The translations under genes and the position numbers were made by a program. Shown here in pieces: positions 44,142 through 51,967 of a stretch of 64,000 bases of DNA. Origin of the DNA: Acidiluteibacter sp963716125. Its GTDB lineage: Bacteria > Bacteroidota > Bacteroidia > Flavobacteriales_E > Vicingaceae. Each line of letters opens with the position of its first letter. Position 1 is the first letter of the stretch. The notes below the pieces were generated by a model that saw only the letters and a program-made list of their open reading frames with translations, did not search any database and had not been told where the DNA came from. The DNA lies in the NCBI GenBank assembly GCA_963716125.1, contig OY970294.1, forward strand, positions 3,410,001-3,474,000, given 5' to 3'.

Positions 44142-45302
44142 TTAAATAAACAACTCCTTGTAAATCTCCATTGTAGATTTGTTGTAGCTCCAGTTTTTCC
44201 AGGCATATTTTAAAGCTTCTCGTCCAATATCGGTGCGTAATTGAGCATCGGTAATCAATTTCCGCAATTGGTCTTTCCACTCATTTTCATCTTTGGCAAG
44301 CATTCCATTTTCACCATGCTTGATGATTTCAGAATAAGGAAAAACAGAAGAGCTTATCATAGGAATTGCAAAGGCAGCAGCTTCCAAATATTTCACAAAG
44401 GATTTTCCTTCTGTATTAAACGGATGGTCGTTCATGGGGTGAAGTATTACATCCAAAGCGAGCTTATTCAGCTTGGTTGGATATTCTAAAAAGGACACAG
44501 GCTTCACAAATTTAAAAGGTAAATCACCAAGACTATTTTCGTCTTTCAACTTTCCGTTCCATCCAAAAATGAAGAGTTCAGCATTTTGATCTTTCAATAT
44601 TTCCTGCAAAACAGGTAAAATACTTTTCACATCTTCGGATTGTGAAGGGTTGGTAATGATTCCCAGTCGTACAGTTTTACCATTGTTCTTATTGATTTGT
44701 GGCACTTCGGCATAAGCTTGATTGGAAAGTAGGTTGGGTAAAAAAGCAAACATCGGATCCGCATCAGGAAAAGCTTCCTCCAACTTATCTTCAATGGCTT
44801 CTAATATGCCATTGGTAGGAGCTGTTATCACATCCATTTTGGAAAGGTTTTCCAATAGCTTATCCAGTTGCTGCTTTGGGTACTTTTTTATTCCGGGATG
44901 ATAGTCAGGAAAATTGAAATAATGACAATCAATATCCATTACAAACTGAATACGGTCGTTAATAGAAACGATTCCTTCAATGATGGGCTGAATATCTGTA
45001 AAGAAGGCAGGAAATACAATATAGTCTGCCCAACGAATCAATCGTTCATCAACTGGAGTATCGTATTCATCATGCTTCTTGTTGAAGTTCCATTTGTGAA
45101 TTTGATTGACAATAGCTTTATGCGACTTGGTTTTGTTGAGCTCCAAAGCTGGTGCTATCATGCGGTAATAGCCCGAAGCATTCATACAGGGAGCCACGTA
45201 TAGCACATGTACTTTATCAGCCTTATCTTGAAGTTCAGGATATTTTTCCTCGAAGGAAAGAGAGCTACTTAATCGCTCCAATAGTTCGTTTACATTTCTC
45301 AT
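44142..45302 (-). CDS. GT4-like glycosyltransferase
   Basis: The 386-residue protein has a GT-B fold layout. The N-terminal Rossmann half starts at YVAPCMNASGYYRM (about residues 34-47). The C-terminal half carries the nucleotide-sugar binding region (KYLEAAAFAIPMISSSVFPYSEI then HGENGMLA, about 310-345), as in GT4 enzymes. It lies at the end of the early operon, next to replication-type genes and not with surface polysaccharide genes. It could glycosylate modified bases of viral DNA or a surface structure. DNA glycosylation is attractive because the element also carries McrBC, which targets modified DNA. That is inference. Confidence 0.8.
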   Translation of the reverse strand: MRNVNELLERLSSSLSFEEKYPELQDKADKVHVLYVAPCMNASGYYRMIAPALELNKTKSHKAIVNQIHKWNFNKKHDEYDTPVDERLIRWADYIVFPAFFTDIQPIIEGIVSINDRIQFVMDIDCHYFNFPDYHPGIKKYPKQQLDKLLENLSKMDVITAPTNGILEAIEDKLEEAFPDADPMFAFLPNLLSNQAYAEVPQINKNNGKTVRLGIITNPSQSEDVKSILPVLQEILKDQNAELFIFGWNGKLKDENSLGDLPFKFVKPVSFLEYPTKLNKLALDVILHPMNDHPFNTEGKSFVKYLEAAAFAIPMISSSVFPYSEIIKHGENGMLAKDENEWKDQLRKLITDAQLRTDIGREALKYAWKNWSYNKSTMEIYKELFI

Positions 45303-45577
45303 GAGTTCACATCTTTTTTAACCGGAGTTCCCTCGAAATACTTTTCAATCTCGTTACCAGTTTGTTTGTCATAAATGATGGCTGCATCAGCTTTTGTGCC
45401 GTATTCAGTCACTTTTTTTCTTAATCGAGCTAAGCCGATATTCCGGTCTATAAACTTGGAGTACTTATGCTTCCAGTCTAGTGACCATAGTGTTCTCACA
45501 TTGCCATCTTTGAAATAGATGAGCAGTTTTGAAAGGGAATCCCTTTTCAATTTCCATCCTTCTTTGGGTGCTGTCAT
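45299..45577 (-). CDS. Small protein of unknown function
   Basis: The 92-residue protein contains basic, aromatic residues (LWSLDWKHKYSKFIDRN, about residues 31-47) and no TM. It overlaps both neighbours by four bases, so it is translationally coupled in the early operon. No family is recognised. Confidence 0.65.
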   Translation of the reverse strand: MTAPKEGWKLKRDSLSKLLIYFKDGNVRTLWSLDWKHKYSKFIDRNIGLARLRKKVTEYGTKADAAIIYDKQTGNEIEKYFEGTPVKKDVNS

Positions 45578-46053
45578 GGTTTGAATTGTTTAATTAATGT
45601 TTTTAATGGAATAAGGCTATGGTACTTTTCACCATGGCACAGAAAAACCTTTACAAGGTTTTCTTGAAGCTGAATTTTAGCATTGACCTTTTCATTGGGG
45701 ATAGCATGAGCAATGGCGAGGTGCTGTAAATAGTCACTCACTCGCTTTTCAACAATAGGCTGTAAACCCAATGCTGTTGCCATTCCTTCACCTGCAAAAA
45801 AGTCGATTAATTCAGGAGTAGGAATAGCATATAGCAATGCCTTGTCGGTTATCAATCGGGCTTTGCATAGTTTGTTTTGCAAGCCGATTTCAACGATCAT
45901 ATCTTCTTTAGAAAGCCGATAATTCTTGGATTGTACCTGAAAGTAGCCATGTACATTGCTGATTACTTTCTTTTCATAGCCAAAAACATCTATGGTAACA
46001 TTCTCCATATAGTTTTTAAGGCTCTCTTTAATTCCTTTTTTCTTTCCTAGCAT
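45574..46053 (-). CDS. Protein of unknown function in the early operon
   Basis: The 159-residue protein has a mixed alpha/beta pattern. It has a beta-rich first half (VTIDVFGYEKKVISNVHGYF, about residues 19-38) and a helical second half (about 100-159). There is no signal peptide or TM. It overlaps the next gene by four bases (ATGA) and lies 2 bases after the winged-helix gene. No family is recognised; a DNA-metabolism role is suggested only by position. Confidence 0.65.
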   Translation of the reverse strand: MLGKKKGIKESLKNYMENVTIDVFGYEKKVISNVHGYFQVQSKNYRLSKEDMIVEIGLQNKLCKARLITDKALLYAIPTPELIDFFAGEGMATALGLQPIVEKRVSDYLQHLAIAHAIPNEKVNAKIQLQENLVKVFLCHGEKYHSLIPLKTLIKQFKP

Positions 46054-46055
46054 GT

Positions 46056-47324
46056 TTATCTGATTTGATGAATAACTTCCGGTTTGAGCACCGCTGCATG
46101 AAATAGGTGTAATAGGGATTGATCACCCAGTTTGCCGATTCGTGTTTCACATTCTCGGTATACCTGAAGCGATGACTTTCGATTGGAATCGGTCTTTTTC
46201 TCGTTGTTCAGGTATTTTTTGATTTGAGCATGGAGAATGAGCTTCTTGCGAACTTCTTCTTTGCGTTCCAAGTGTTTTTGGAGCCACTTTTTGGTTCCGG
46301 TGAATCCGGAAGGGTTGTTGGTATCAAAATAGCGATACGGTAATTGCACAAAACGTTTTTCAGGATCCTTGGCAACAAAATCTCGAACGAGATAAACTCG
46401 CTCACAATAATTCTGATGCACATTGGATAAAAACTTGTCGGAAACAGGCTCATACCACTTGACAAGCATCTCTTTGGCTTGGTTTTCCTGAAATTCAGTC
46501 AGAAAAACATCCCTGTACAAAAGGTTTTTCGCCAGTTTCCACAAGCTTTCTGCATAAAAATTAAGGGAAGTGCTGCGAGCCGAACCGTCCTGTTGTTTCC
46601 AGTTTTGTTCATTATTGGCTCGCTTTCGCACTTTTCCCCCGGTATCTTTAGAAATTTTCGCAACTTTTTCCCCGGTGTTTCCAGTTAAAATGTTTCCAGT
46701 AGGGTATCCTGCTTTGCTTAAAATTTCCGTGAGCGATAGCGAACTCCGATTTCTTTGGTTACCAGTTCTTCTTTGATCAGGAGATGAACCGATGGAGTTA
46801 TCTACACCTATTAATAAATTATTTTTATTGTAACTATTGTTTCTAGTGTATGTATGAGGACAATTTGTCGTACCCTCATTTTTAATTGATTGATTTTCAA
46901 GGTCTTTTTGTTTTGCTTCTTCCAACTCCTTTTCGGCTTCCAAGAGGTCTTTTCGACACCTTGCTAACAGTATTTTAGGGTTTATCAACAACTCATATCC
47001 GCTATTACTACCACAAAATTCCTTATTGGTGATAATGCCTGCCTCTTGCAATTTGATAATGTGCCTTTGGATGGTTCGAGGGCTAACCTTTACCAAACTG
47101 GCTAGTTGAGAATTGTTTGTTTTCAAAGCCGGCAGGTTTTCAGCCGTTAGCTCCATAATACCATTTGCCTTAATTAAGAAAGCTCCATAAACACGAATGA
47201 TTTCCTTTGCGGTAAAAAGTACTCCTGCCTTTATTTTATCAGTTAACGCCTCGTTTCTATCGTTGTGGTATTCCACAAACTGATCTAAAGCTTTATAAGA
47301 GATTGAATAATTGATGACCAACAT
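46056..47324 (-). CDS. Winged-helix replication-initiator-like protein
   Basis: The 422-residue protein has an N-terminal winged helix (about residues 25-110, where SQLASLVKVSPRTIQRHIIKLQEAGII is a clear recognition module), a coiled coil (about 118-140), a low-complexity Asn/Ser/Thr-rich linker (about 145-255) and a helical C-terminal domain (about 260-422). The layout resembles DnaD/Rep-like initiators of Bacteroidota phages and plasmids. It is the third gene after the Cro-like gene, as expected for an early replication gene. It might bind the viral origin. Identity as initiator is inferred. Confidence 0.7.
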   Translation of the reverse strand: MLVINYSISYKALDQFVEYHNDRNEALTDKIKAGVLFTAKEIIRVYGAFLIKANGIMELTAENLPALKTNNSQLASLVKVSPRTIQRHIIKLQEAGIITNKEFCGSNSGYELLINPKILLARCRKDLLEAEKELEEAKQKDLENQSIKNEGTTNCPHTYTRNNSYNKNNLLIGVDNSIGSSPDQRRTGNQRNRSSLSLTEILSKAGYPTGNILTGNTGEKVAKISKDTGGKVRKRANNEQNWKQQDGSARSTSLNFYAESLWKLAKNLLYRDVFLTEFQENQAKEMLVKWYEPVSDKFLSNVHQNYCERVYLVRDFVAKDPEKRFVQLPYRYFDTNNPSGFTGTKKWLQKHLERKEEVRKKLILHAQIKKYLNNEKKTDSNRKSSLQVYRECETRIGKLGDQSLLHLFHAAVLKPEVIHQIR

Positions 47325-47335
47325 GATGATATATT

Positions 47336-47665
47336 TTAAATGACCTGAGCAATCGCTCGATATATTCCAAAGGGTTTTAAGTCCAGGTTTGTGGCTTGTC
47401 TAACCAACCTAAATCGTTTCACCCAAATAATTTCTTGATAAGAAGTGGTAATGTCTGCTGCATCAAATTGTGCAACATAAATGCGATGACCTTGCTTGTA
47501 AAAGGATAAGGGGTTTTTATAAAGCATGCAGCCTAGTTCGGATTGGAAGCTGTGCCAATCGCCATCCCTCACGCCTTTAGGAAGACTGAATTGCAAGTAA
47601 TCTTCTTCTAGTGAATGCCCTTCACCGGTCAAAACCTTGAAATAGATATTAACAGGTCTGACCAT
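47336..47665 (-). CDS. Small protein of unknown function in the early operon
   Basis: The 109-residue protein is beta-rich with aromatic residues (VNIYFKVLTGEGHSLEEDYL at about 5-24; EIIWVKRFRLVRQ at about 78-90). It has no TM or signal. It lies between the Cro-like gene and the winged-helix gene, with an 11-base gap to the latter. No family is recognised. Confidence 0.65.
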   Translation of the reverse strand: MVRPVNIYFKVLTGEGHSLEEDYLQFSLPKGVRDGDWHSFQSELGCMLYKNPLSFYKQGHRIYVAQFDAADITTSYQEIIWVKRFRLVRQATNLDLKPFGIYRAIAQVI

Positions 47666-47729
47666 TGTAAGAGTTTGTTTCTTGTATCTGTTCTATCAAT
47701 GCCTTTATCTCTAATAGTAAGGATTGATA

Positions 47730-48119
47730 TTTACTATTTTGTATAACTTTCATAAGCAAATTAGTATTCCTTATTTAACACTTCTTCCGCATGACGTTTC
47801 AATTCAGCACGTTTTTCTTTCATTTCCTGAATGATTAACCAACCCTCTTTCCAAATTTTTTCAGCCAAATGAAGACGTATTTCTTCACCTTCCAAAAACT
47901 TATAAATTGTTGGACGTGAGATGCCTGTACGACTTTTTATCAACTGAATCCCTTTGACAGGAAGCTCATCTTTAAACTCTTTTATTTCTTCTAGTGTAAA
48001 CATGTTGTAAATATTTTGTAAATTTGTTTACCTTAAACAAAAATTATTACATATATTTGCGACAAAGATATACTAAAATAGTAAACTAATGCAAATAAAT
48101 TTATTAAAATGGTAAACTA
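47730..48119. promoter_or_regulatory. Divergent switch region with repeated operators
   Basis: TAAAATAGTAAACTA (48074-48088) and TAAAATGGTAAACTA (48105-48119, touching the CI-like start codon) differ by one base and lie 31 bp apart. An inverted copy TTTACTATTTTG lies at 47730-47741, beyond the 3' end of the Cro-like gene, and a related GTTTACCTTAAAC at 48026-48038. TATATTTG (48052-48059) fits the -7 box of the rightward promoter. Together they look like a lysogeny switch. Confidence 0.7.
47761..48003 (-). CDS. Cro-like helix-turn-helix protein
   Basis: The 80-residue protein is short, basic and helical, with an HTH at about residues 18-42 (IQLIKSRTGISRPTIYKFLEG). It has no dimerisation extension, as in phage Cro-type repressors. 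It starts the leftward early operon and faces the CI-like gene across a 115-bp region with repeated operators. The divergent pair is the standard lysis-lysogeny arrangement. A role as Cro or excisionase-like regulator is likely. Confidence 0.8.
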   Translation of the reverse strand: MFTLEEIKEFKDELPVKGIQLIKSRTGISRPTIYKFLEGEEIRLHLAEKIWKEGWLIIQEMKEKRAELKRHAEEVLNKEY

Positions 48120-48724
48120 TGGTTGATAAAGAAATTTCAAGAGAAATGCTGAATGAGCGGTATGTATCTGCAATAGAACATCTTATGCGGATTCATACGC
48201 TTAAAAATCAGCGTGAATTTTCCGCCATAATGGAAGAGAACCCCACGGTATTTTCTCAGATTAAGTCAGGAAACAGGAATGCTTCGCTCACACAATTAAC
48301 TAAAGTTGTAAACGATTTTGACCTAAATGCTAACTATTTTCTAAAGTTTGAGAACAAGAAGGAGCCTATTGAATATTCAGAGTTGAATATCAATCCTTCA
48401 ATTACCGGAGATAATCAAGATGTTATGGTCGGTAAGAATGTTTCAAAGAATGACGGTGTTGTTCATGGAGACTTTTACAATGTAGAAAAACTAATTAATC
48501 AAGCTCCGCCCGAACTTAGAGAGCATATACATCAACTCCAGAAAAAATATGAACTGCTCGAAAAAGAGAATGGCAGATTCAAAGACGAAGTCAGTGAATT
48601 AAAAAAAATAATCACAAACATGACCTCGCAGCTCAATGATGCACATGCCCAAATCAAAGAAAAAGACGAGCGTTTGTACCAAGCACAATGTGAATTGATA
48701 GAAGTGTACAAGAAGAAAAAGTAA
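48119..48724 (+). CDS. CI-like repressor with C-terminal coiled coil
   Basis: The 201-residue protein has an N-terminal HTH (about residues 25-70, LKNQREFSAIMEENPTVFSQ then SGNRNASLTQLTKVV) and a linker with a beta-like GDNQDVMVGKNVSKNDGVVHG segment. A long coiled coil (about 135-200) probably replaces the usual protease or dimer domain. It has no visible Ser-Lys LexA-type site, so induction may differ from lambda. The start codon overlaps an operator copy, indicating autorepression. It heads the rightward operon leading to the recombinase. Confidence 0.82.
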   Translation: MVDKEISREMLNERYVSAIEHLMRIHTLKNQREFSAIMEENPTVFSQIKSGNRNASLTQLTKVVNDFDLNANYFLKFENKKEPIEYSELNINPSITGDNQDVMVGKNVSKNDGVVHGDFYNVEKLINQAPPELREHIHQLQKKYELLEKENGRFKDEVSELKKIITNMTSQLNDAHAQIKEKDERLYQAQCELIEVYKKKK

Positions 48725-48728
48725 GGTT

Positions 48729-49391
48729 ATGAAGAGCAATAATCACGTAGCGACCAATCAAGCTCCATTAGAGCAATTACTTTTTTGTTTACGAAACAAA
48801 GAAGTCGACTGTGTTTTATTGTCTTCTGATCAAAATGTAAGTCTTTCATTTATCAATGGTATTAATAGAGCAATCCAGTATCAGGCAAGCGAATTTCAAT
48901 TAAGCGAAGCTGCCATTCAGGAATTATCATCATCGCTTAACGAACAAACTAGCAAAAATGGTATATGGCTTAGTTATTTAGAACGTCAAGTATTAGATAT
49001 ACTGGTTAGCGAAAAGACTGTTCTACTTGTTTTTAACAAGAATGGGAAATTGCTAAATGAATTACAGGGAGTGGGATGTTTTGTAATTCATCTAGCTGAA
49101 TTAATGAAAGAAACCTTCCCGGGAACCTATCAATTGGCAAAGGAATTGAATCTGATAGCCATTGAGCCAAAGGAATTAAAAGCCTTGGATTTTATTCACA
49201 ACAAAAACTACCATAGCGTTAAAGTAATCAAACGCAAAGGTCAGCTCGATAGAGTGGAATGCGAAGAGAAAATGCCTATTGACAAAAGGGTAATTGATAT
49301 AATGAGAGATGCAGCCTTCCAAAGTATTTCAATTAACCAGGAAGACGGCAAGGCGGTACACATTAATAGAGTAGTAAAACAGAAATTATGA
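48729..49391 (+). CDS. Protein of unknown function in the lysogeny operon
   Basis: The 220-residue protein lacks a TM or signal and has an alpha/beta N-terminal part (about residues 1-130) and a basic C-terminal part (about 160-220, NYHSVKVIKRKGQLDRVECE). It follows the CI-like gene by 4 bases. Its place between repressor and recombinase suggests a regulator of lysogeny, immunity or excision. No family is recognised. Confidence 0.68.
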   Translation: MKSNNHVATNQAPLEQLLFCLRNKEVDCVLLSSDQNVSLSFINGINRAIQYQASEFQLSEAAIQELSSSLNEQTSKNGIWLSYLERQVLDILVSEKTVLLVFNKNGKLLNELQGVGCFVIHLAELMKETFPGTYQLAKELNLIAIEPKELKALDFIHNKNYHSVKVIKRKGQLDRVECEEKMPIDKRVIDIMRDAAFQSISINQEDGKAVHINRVVKQKL

Positions 49392-49522
49392 AAGCTTTGA
49401 GAAATATTCAGGCTACATCACAAATACTGGTCTTATCAGAAGAAATGAGAGATTGGCGAAGTGAAGGAAAATGCGATCAACAAAATATGAATCTCATGCA
49501 GAGACGTATCAGAAAATTCTAA
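49388..49522 (+). CDS. 44-residue overlapping small protein
   Basis: An ATG at 49388 overlaps the upstream stop as ATGA, and the frame runs to TAA at 49520-49522. The product (MKALRNIQATSQILVLSEEM as start) is polar with a basic tail. It overlaps the next gene's start (49471) in another frame. The coupling to the upstream stop supports translation, but the short length makes it uncertain. It could be an excision factor or noise. Confidence 0.4.
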   Translation: MKALRNIQATSQILVLSEEMRDWRSEGKCDQQNMNLMQRRIRKF

Positions 49523-49677
49523 AAGCAGAAAAAATGACACCGGAAAGACTAAAAACATTTCCGGGATTTGAAGAAATTGAAGAAGATGAAGCAAAACATG
49601 TTATTGAAACACTTGAATGTTTTTGCGGAATTATTGTAAAACATATATCGAAAAAAGAAAAAGATGAAGAACCTTGA
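49471..49677 (+). CDS. Small helical protein before the recombinase
   Basis: The 68-residue protein is Glu/Lys-rich and helical, with two Cys near residues 50-52 (LECFCGIIVK). The C-terminal codons overlap the recombinase start by 14 bases in another frame, so the two are co-translated. A GAAG-rich stretch precedes its ATG. The size is usual for recombination directionality factors of serine integrases, which is a fair guess here. No family is recognised. Confidence 0.6.
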   Translation: MRSTKYESHAETYQKILKAEKMTPERLKTFPGFEEIEEDEAKHVIETLECFCGIIVKHISKKEKDEEP

Positions 49678-51271
49678 TATTTTTAAGCCATTTGCGAAGG
49701 AATCGAAAGCACAGTCGATTAATATTGATGGGAAAGCGGTAATCTACACTAGGGTATCAACCAAAGAGCAGGCAGAAAACAATGCCAGTTTAGAAACTCA
49801 AAAGAAATATTGCCTAGAATTCGCAAAGCGGAAAAATATTGAAGTTATTGAGTACTTCGGTGGGACATACGAATCTGCCAAAAGTGACGAAAGAAAGCAA
49901 TTTCAAAAGATGCTGACTTTCGTAAAAAGAAGGAAAGACATATCATACATCATCGTATATTCTTACGATAGATTTTCAAGAACAGGGGCAAATGGAGCCT
50001 ATATCAGCGATCAATTAAAACAACAAGGTATTGTAACATTTTCTGCCACACAGGAAGTTGATACCATGACCGCAGCAGGTTCTTTTCAGCAAAACCTATA
50101 TTATATGTTCAGTCAATTCGATAATGAATTGAGAAGAGACAAGTCAGTGTCAGGGATGCGAGAAAAGCTGAGGAAAGGATATTGGATTGGAACCATTCCA
50201 TTTGGCTATACTAACCTTAATCCGGGCAAAGGAAAAGAACAAGACATTGTTATCAATGAAGAAGGAGAATTGTTAAGACATGCCTTTATATGGAAGGCAA
50301 ACGAAGACATAACCCACAATGAAATCTCCGACCGATTAGCAAAGAAGGGATTAAAAGTAACGGCTAAGAAATTGAGCGATCTATTTAGAAATCCATTCTA
50401 TTGTGGATTGGTAGTCAGTTCACATATTCCCGGAGAAGTGGTAGAAGGAAAACATGAGGGCTTGGTATCAAAAGAAATATTCCTGAAGATTCACAAATTG
50501 TTAAATAAGCGTGGATACGGAGAAAAACGAAATACGGATTGTGAACATCTTCCTTTAAAGCAATTCGTTCGTTCAGCAGATTGCGACACACCTTACACAG
50601 GTTATTTGGTTAGAAAGAAAGGTTTATACTACTACAAGAACAACCGTATCGGAGCAAAAGAAAATAGAAGTGCCAAAGTGATGCACGAGAAGTTTACAGA
50701 TCTTTTGAAGAACTATCAAATTCAAGATAAGAAATACATCGCCCCGATGAAGGAGGTCATGTATTATACTTTCAAGGCTGAACATGAAGCTAAAATTCAA
50801 GAGACTGCAATACAGCAAAAACAAATTTTAGAATTTACAACCAAGCTAGAAAGATTGGAAGAGCGATACGTTTTTGAGGAAATCTCACAAGGTCAATACG
50901 AGAAGTTCAAGCAAAAGCTAGAAGCCGAGAAGTATGAAATTGAGGAAAGTTTGTATAGCAACGGTTTTAATTTATCGAACCTTGAAAAAGCCATTGATTT
51001 ATCATTGAAATATTCCCTAAAACTCCCTGAATTGTGGGGTTCTGGCAATTTGGAGGTAAAGAGAAGCATTCAAAAAATGGTGTTTCCGGACGGGATTCTG
51101 TATGACTTCAAAAATGACGATTATCGAACCACGAGAATAAATTCAATATTCAGCGTAATCCCTTCATTATCAGTGAAAAATAAGCATAAAAAAAACGGGA
51201 ATAAAACAGATTTATCTGATTATTCCCGTTTAGTACCCGGGGCGGGACTTGAACCCGCACGATCGCAATGA
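49664..51271 (+). CDS. Large serine recombinase (integrase)
   Basis: The 535-residue protein has an N-terminal catalytic resolvase domain (about residues 24-170) with Ser32 in IYTRVSTKEQ, SYDRFSRTGANG near 101 and the conserved Arg residues. A recombinase domain follows (about 185-300), then a poorly conserved zinc-ribbon-like part (CDTPYTGYL) and a coiled coil (about 370-440) typical of large serine integrases. It integrates by pairing attP and attB. Its last 13 or so codons (LVPGAGLEPARSQ) lie inside the antisense of tRNA-Leu, so the integrated form ends in host-derived sequence. The stop TGA is at 51269-51271. Confidence 0.9.
   Translation: MKNLDIFKPFAKESKAQSINIDGKAVIYTRVSTKEQAENNASLETQKKYCLEFAKRKNIEVIEYFGGTYESAKSDERKQFQKMLTFVKRRKDISYIIVYSYDRFSRTGANGAYISDQLKQQGIVTFSATQEVDTMTAAGSFQQNLYYMFSQFDNELRRDKSVSGMREKLRKGYWIGTIPFGYTNLNPGKGKEQDIVINEEGELLRHAFIWKANEDITHNEISDRLAKKGLKVTAKKLSDLFRNPFYCGLVVSSHIPGEVVEGKHEGLVSKEIFLKIHKLLNKRGYGEKRNTDCEHLPLKQFVRSADCDTPYTGYLVRKKGLYYYKNNRIGAKENRSAKVMHEKFTDLLKNYQIQDKKYIAPMKEVMYYTFKAEHEAKIQETAIQQKQILEFTTKLERLEERYVFEEISQGQYEKFKQKLEAEKYEIEESLYSNGFNLSNLEKAIDLSLKYSLKLPELWGSGNLEVKRSIQKMVFPDGILYDFKNDDYRTTRINSIFSVIPSLSVKNKHKKNGNKTDLSDYSRLVPGAGLEPARSQ
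51194..51230 (-). terminator. Rho-independent terminator of the tRNA operon, inside the recombinase end
   Basis: AACGGGAATAA (51194-51204) pairs with TTATTCCCGTT (51220-51230), with an inner stem CAGAT/ATCTG. On the minus strand it follows tRNA-Leu after three bases and is trailed by a run of T. It ends the tRNA-Gly-tRNA-Leu transcript. On the plus strand it is part of the recombinase reading frame. Confidence 0.85.
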
Positions 51272-51318
51272 TCACAGGATTTTAAGTCCTGCGTGTCTAC
51301 CAGTTTCACCACCCGGGC
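51234..51318 (-). tRNA. tRNA-Leu (UAA)
   Basis: The reverse strand folds as a tRNA of 85 nt. The acceptor GCCCGGG pairs with CCCGGGT (one G-U pair), the D-arm holds GTGGTGAAACTGGTAGAC, the anticodon loop has TTAA (anticodon TAA, reading UUA), a long variable arm typical of leucine tRNA follows (GTGATCATTGCGATC), and the T-loop is GTTCAAGTC. CCA is not encoded. The integrated element begins at or near its 3' end. Confidence 0.95.
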
Positions 51319-51368
51319 AGACATTATGAAATTTTCAAAAAATCATCATTTGATAGACAATTCTTTTG

Positions 51369-51441
<73 letters not shown>

Positions 51442-51450
51442 TTATTATTA

Positions 51451-51899
51451 TTTAAAAATTCTTTCGAATCCCTAATTTATTTATATGAACCTACCTTCCC
51501 CGATACGCCTCAGGCGCATCGTGCTGTTCTTCTTCGAAGTAAAACGAAGAAGAGCTACCATTCCGAACAATCTCGAAATTATTATTTAAAAATTCTTTCG
51601 AATCCCTAATTTATTTATATGAACCTGCTTTCCCGATACGCCTCAGGCGCATCGTGCTGTTCCTCTTCGAAGTAAAACGAAGAAGAGCTACCATTCCGAA
51701 CAACATCGAAATTATTATTTAAAAATTCTTTCGAATCCCTAATTTATTTATATGAACCTACCTTCCCCGATACGCCTCAGGCGCATCGTGCTGTTCCTCT
51801 TCGAAGTAAAACGAAGAAGAGCTACCATTCCGAACAATCTCGAAATTATTATTTAAAAATTCCTTCGAATCCTTAATTTATTTTTATGAACTCTCTAAA
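51451..51899. repeat. Tandem repeat: three 133-134-bp units plus a partial fourth
   Basis: Units start at 51451, 51585 and 51718, with a partial copy from 51852 to about 51899. Each full unit contains two hairpins: CGAT-CGCC-TCA-GGCG-ATCG-like, and CTTCTTCG paired with CGAAGAAG. Copies differ in few positions. It lies 5' of tRNA-Gly, probably inside the leader of the tRNA transcript. It is host DNA, to the right of the element. The 500-bp gap to mutS holds nothing else apart from a promoter. Confidence 0.9.
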
Positions 51900-51929
51900 T
51901 TATTTAGGCCACCGTTTTATTGTGGACGA

Positions 51930-51937
51930 CAAAAGTA
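51930..51937 (-). promoter_or_regulatory. Possible -7 box of the tRNA operon promoter
   Basis: The minus strand reads TACTTTTG here, fitting TAnnTTTG. It lies just upstream of the tandem repeat, the right place for the tRNA-Gly/tRNA-Leu transcript. The -33 box is not clear. Confidence 0.45.
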
Positions 51938-51967
51938 ATATTTTTTTCATATTTAAAAAGAAAAAAA

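Larger units (their letters stand above)
1..51234. mobile_element. Integrated temperate virus-like element (left end outside window)
   Basis: The element runs from the window start to the 3' end of tRNA-Leu. It contains a large serine recombinase beside the tRNA, a divergent CI/Cro-like switch, replication-type genes, two polyvalent giant proteins, a P-loop ATPase, a lysis set (amidase, holin-like, spanin-like), a fibre protein and many single-TM proteins. A 19-kb defence island sits in the middle. Nearly all core genes run leftward with tiny gaps or overlaps. Base composition looks richer in G+C than the mutS side. No terminase, portal, HK97 capsid, tail tube, sheath or conjugation gene is seen. 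The left attachment site is not in the window, so size and left gene content are unknown. A virus is inferred from the lysis, fibre and lysogeny modules. Confidence 0.85.

Noticed and set aside
31726..51234. Integrative conjugative element
   Set aside because: No relaxase, coupling protein or Tra/type IV secretion gene is seen. The polyvalent helicase and methyltransferase occur in both phages and conjugative elements, but lysis, fibre and CI/Cro genes favour a virus.
51451..51899. CRISPR array
   Set aside because: The units are 133-134 bp and nearly identical along the whole length, with no short repeat plus unique spacer pattern and no cas genes.
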